This document shows positions 3,864 through 5,366 of a stretch of 5,366 nt of DNA, one piece after another. How positions within the stretch are numbered: the first letter of the stretch is position 1; every line of letters starts with the position of its first letter. The position numbers were made by a program, and so were the translations under genes. This stretch comes from an uncultured Marvinbryantia sp. (GTDB taxonomy: Bacteria > Bacillota > Clostridia > Lachnospirales > Lachnospiraceae), in NCBI GenBank assembly GCA_947624335.1, contig CANQJX010000128.1, positions 1 through 5,366 of the forward strand, given 5' to 3'. Under the pieces are notes generated by a model. The model did no database searches. It worked only from the letters and a program-made list of their open reading frames with translations, and was not told the origin of the DNA.

Positions 3864-5366
3864 TTATATCATCTTCTGTATCATGGCAAGCGTCTGTTTC
3901 CCGAGGGAAGCCGCCTTCTGATCCGCATCTTCGAGGGAAGCGCCTTTTACGCCGATATAGAATTTTACTTTCGGCTCTGTGCCGGACGGCCTTACGCATA
4001 CCCATGCGTCGTCTTCCAGCTCATAATACAGCACGTTGGATTTCGGAAGCCCGGTCGGACGTTCCCCGCCGTTTACAAAATCCTTAATCACATCGGTCTT
4101 GTAATCCCTTGCAGCCAGCACTTTCAGCCCGCCGATCTCCTTTGGCGCATCCTTGCGGAGCGTATCCATGATCTCCTGGATCTTTGCAAGCCCTTCGATG
4201 CCCTTTAACGTAATGGACTCCACATGGTCTTTGTAATAGCCGTAACGCTCATACATTTCAAGCATTGCATCCCAGAGCGTCATATTTTTCGTCATATAAT
4301 AAGCCGCCGCTTCGCAGAGCGTCATGGACGCCACGACAGCGTCCTTATCCCTTGCATAAGTGCCGGTCAGGCAGCCATAGCTCTCTTCCATGCCAAACAG
4401 GTATGTGCCTTTTCCGGTTTTTTCAAATTCCAGGATCTTCTGGCCGATAAACTTAAAGCCTGTCAGCACCTCTACCAGCTCAATGCCGTAATATTTTGCG
4501 ATCGCATCCGCCATGTTCGTAGAAACGATCGAACGGATAAACGCGCCGTCCTCCGGCAGCGAACCATTGACCGCTTTGCGCTGTCCGATCACATAATCCC
4601 CGATCAGGCAGCCCGACATATTTCCGGTCAGCGTGTGGTACTCGCCCGTCTTTGAATCCTTTACATATACGCCAAGCCTGTCCGCATCCGGATCCGTAGC
4701 AAGAACTAAATCTGCATTTACTTTTTTTGCAAGCGCAAGGCCAAGCTCGAACGCCTCCGCGGCTTCCGGGTTCGGATAGCTGACGGTCGGGAAATCCCCG
4801 TTCGGAAGCTCCTGCTCCGGAACGACGTACACATTCTGAAAACCAAGCTCTTTTAATACGCGGCGCACCGGAAGATTGCCTGTGCCATGCAGCGGCGTAT
4901 AAACGATCGTAAGTTTGTCTTTTACCGCGTCAATGCTGTCCTGATGAAGCACGAGGCTCTTTAACTCCGCAATATACGGATCGTCGATGTCCGCGCCGAT
5001 CGTCTGATATAAGCCCGCCGCTTCTGCGTCTTCTTTGGACATTGTCTTTACGGACGCATAATCCGTAACCTTTTTCACCTCGTCCATGATCCCGCTGTCA
5101 TGCGGCGGCGTGATCTGCGCGCCGTCTTCCCAGTATACTTTGTAGCCGTTGTATTCCGGCGGGTTGTGGCTTGCCGTAATATTAATGCCCGCGATACAGC
5201 CGAGCTTGCGCACCGCATAGGACAGTTCCGGCGTCGGCCGCAGGCTTTCAAACACATACGCCTTAATGCCGTTTGCCGCAAGACAGAGCGCAGACTCGTC
5301 CGCAAATTCCGGAGACATATGCCGGGAATCATAAGCGATCGCCACGCCCTTTGCTTCGCCGGAAAC
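3864..5366 (-). CDS. pgcA: Phosphoglucomutase/phosphomannomutase (PgcA type), 5' end outside window
   Basis: This alpha-D-phosphohexomutase interconverts glucose 6-phosphate and glucose 1-phosphate (and possibly mannose phosphates), feeding UDP-glucose for wall polymers and glycolipids. The frame is open to the right edge (VSGEAKG precedes VAIAYDSRH), giving 500 residues of an expected 570-580. Counting from the edge, the catalytic serine loop TASHNP is at 63-68 (phosphoserine S66), the magnesium loop DPDADR at 225-230, the sugar-binding GMEESYG at 325-331, and the C-terminal phosphate-binding RPSGTEPKVK at 459-468. All four active-site segments are intact and in the right order. A GTG at 5345 is only an internal valine codon, not the start. 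The gene ends in TAA at 3864-3866, 122 bases before the hup start, with no clear terminator. The family is certain; sugar preference cannot be read from sequence alone. Confidence 0.95.
   Translation of the reverse strand, partial: VSGEAKGVAIAYDSRHMSPEFADESALCLAANGIKAYVFESLRPTPELSYAVRKLGCIAGINITASHNPPEYNGYKVYWEDGAQITPPHDSGIMDEVKKVTDYASVKTMSKEDAEAAGLYQTIGADIDDPYIAELKSLVLHQDSIDAVKDKLTIVYTPLHGTGNLPVRRVLKELGFQNVYVVPEQELPNGDFPTVSYPNPEAAEAFELGLALAKKVNADLVLATDPDADRLGVYVKDSKTGEYHTLTGNMSGCLIGDYVIGQRKAVNGSLPEDGAFIRSIVSTNMADAIAKYYGIELVEVLTGFKFIGQKILEFEKTGKGTYLFGMEESYGCLTGTYARDKDAVVASMTLCEAAAYYMTKNMTLWDAMLEMYERYGYYKDHVESITLKGIEGLAKIQEIMDTLRKDAPKEIGGLKVLAARDYKTDVIKDFVNGGERPTGLPKSNVLYYELEDDAWVCVRPSGTEPKVKFYIGVKGASLEDADQKAASLGKQTLAMIQKMI

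Noticed and set aside
3742..4005. N-terminal extension of HU to 179 residues
   Set aside because: The extra part overlaps the phosphoglucomutase end and the hup promoter. HU proteins are about 90 residues, and the internal ATG at 3741 has a strong ribosome site.
4208..4655. Plus-strand frames and a 5075-5332 minus-strand frame within the phosphoglucomutase gene
   Set aside because: All lie inside an intact enzyme frame with four conserved active-site motifs.
1..5366. CRISPR arrays, tRNA or rRNA genes, insertion sequences, toxin-antitoxin pairs
   Set aside because: No regularly spaced repeats, cloverleaf sequence, transposase motifs or paired small genes were seen on either strand.

Overview
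The window reads as a chromosomal segment of a spore-forming, Gram-positive Clostridia, most likely a Lachnospiraceae-type anaerobe. The basis is the sporulation cluster rqcP-yabP-yabQ-divIC-spoIIE, GC-rich coding sequence with AT-rich gaps, and strong AGGAGG-type ribosome sites. The family-level placement is inference from gene content and style, not from a database match. All recognisable genes are on the minus strand, so transcription runs from high to low coordinates.

Layout in transcription order. (1) 5366-3864: a phosphoglucomutase/phosphomannomutase (PgcA type) whose N-terminus lies beyond the window. (2) 3863-3742: an AT-rich gap with a strong sigma-A promoter for (3) hup, the 91-residue HU protein (3741-3466). 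(4) 3465-3308: a bulged-hairpin terminator and a short direct repeat. (5) rqcP (3307-3068), a ribosome quality-control S4-domain protein. (6) A 66-base gap with a sigma-E-like promoter. (7) yabP, yabQ and divIC (3001-1912), tightly packed with overlapping or nearly overlapping ends. (8) 1911-1607: a 305-base gap with no gene, holding a large 86-base inverted-repeat terminator, two Spo0A-box-like sites and a promoter with TTGACA and TATAAT separated by 21 bases. (9) spoIIE (1606 to window edge, 535 codons seen), cut before the end of its phosphatase domain.

How the genes work together. HU packages DNA, RqcP serves ribosome rescue and DivIC serves septum assembly: these are vegetative functions. 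YabP and YabQ are spore-coat/cortex-stage proteins made in the mother cell. SpoIIE is the membrane phosphatase that links the polar septum to activation of sigma-F in the forespore. The control elements visible here fit that division: a housekeeping promoter for hup, a candidate mother-cell sigma-E promoter inside the operon before yabP, and a Spo0A-type promoter for spoIIE.

The most interesting points are a conserved-looking Spo0A-dependent spoIIE promoter with the hallmark long spacer; a SpoIIE with an unusually short membrane domain (about five hydrophobic segments, where the Bacillus protein has ten); and two terminator hairpins that share blocks of sequence and look like long and internally deleted copies of one dispersed element. 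I found no wholly new defence or mobile system, CRISPR array, tRNA or rRNA.
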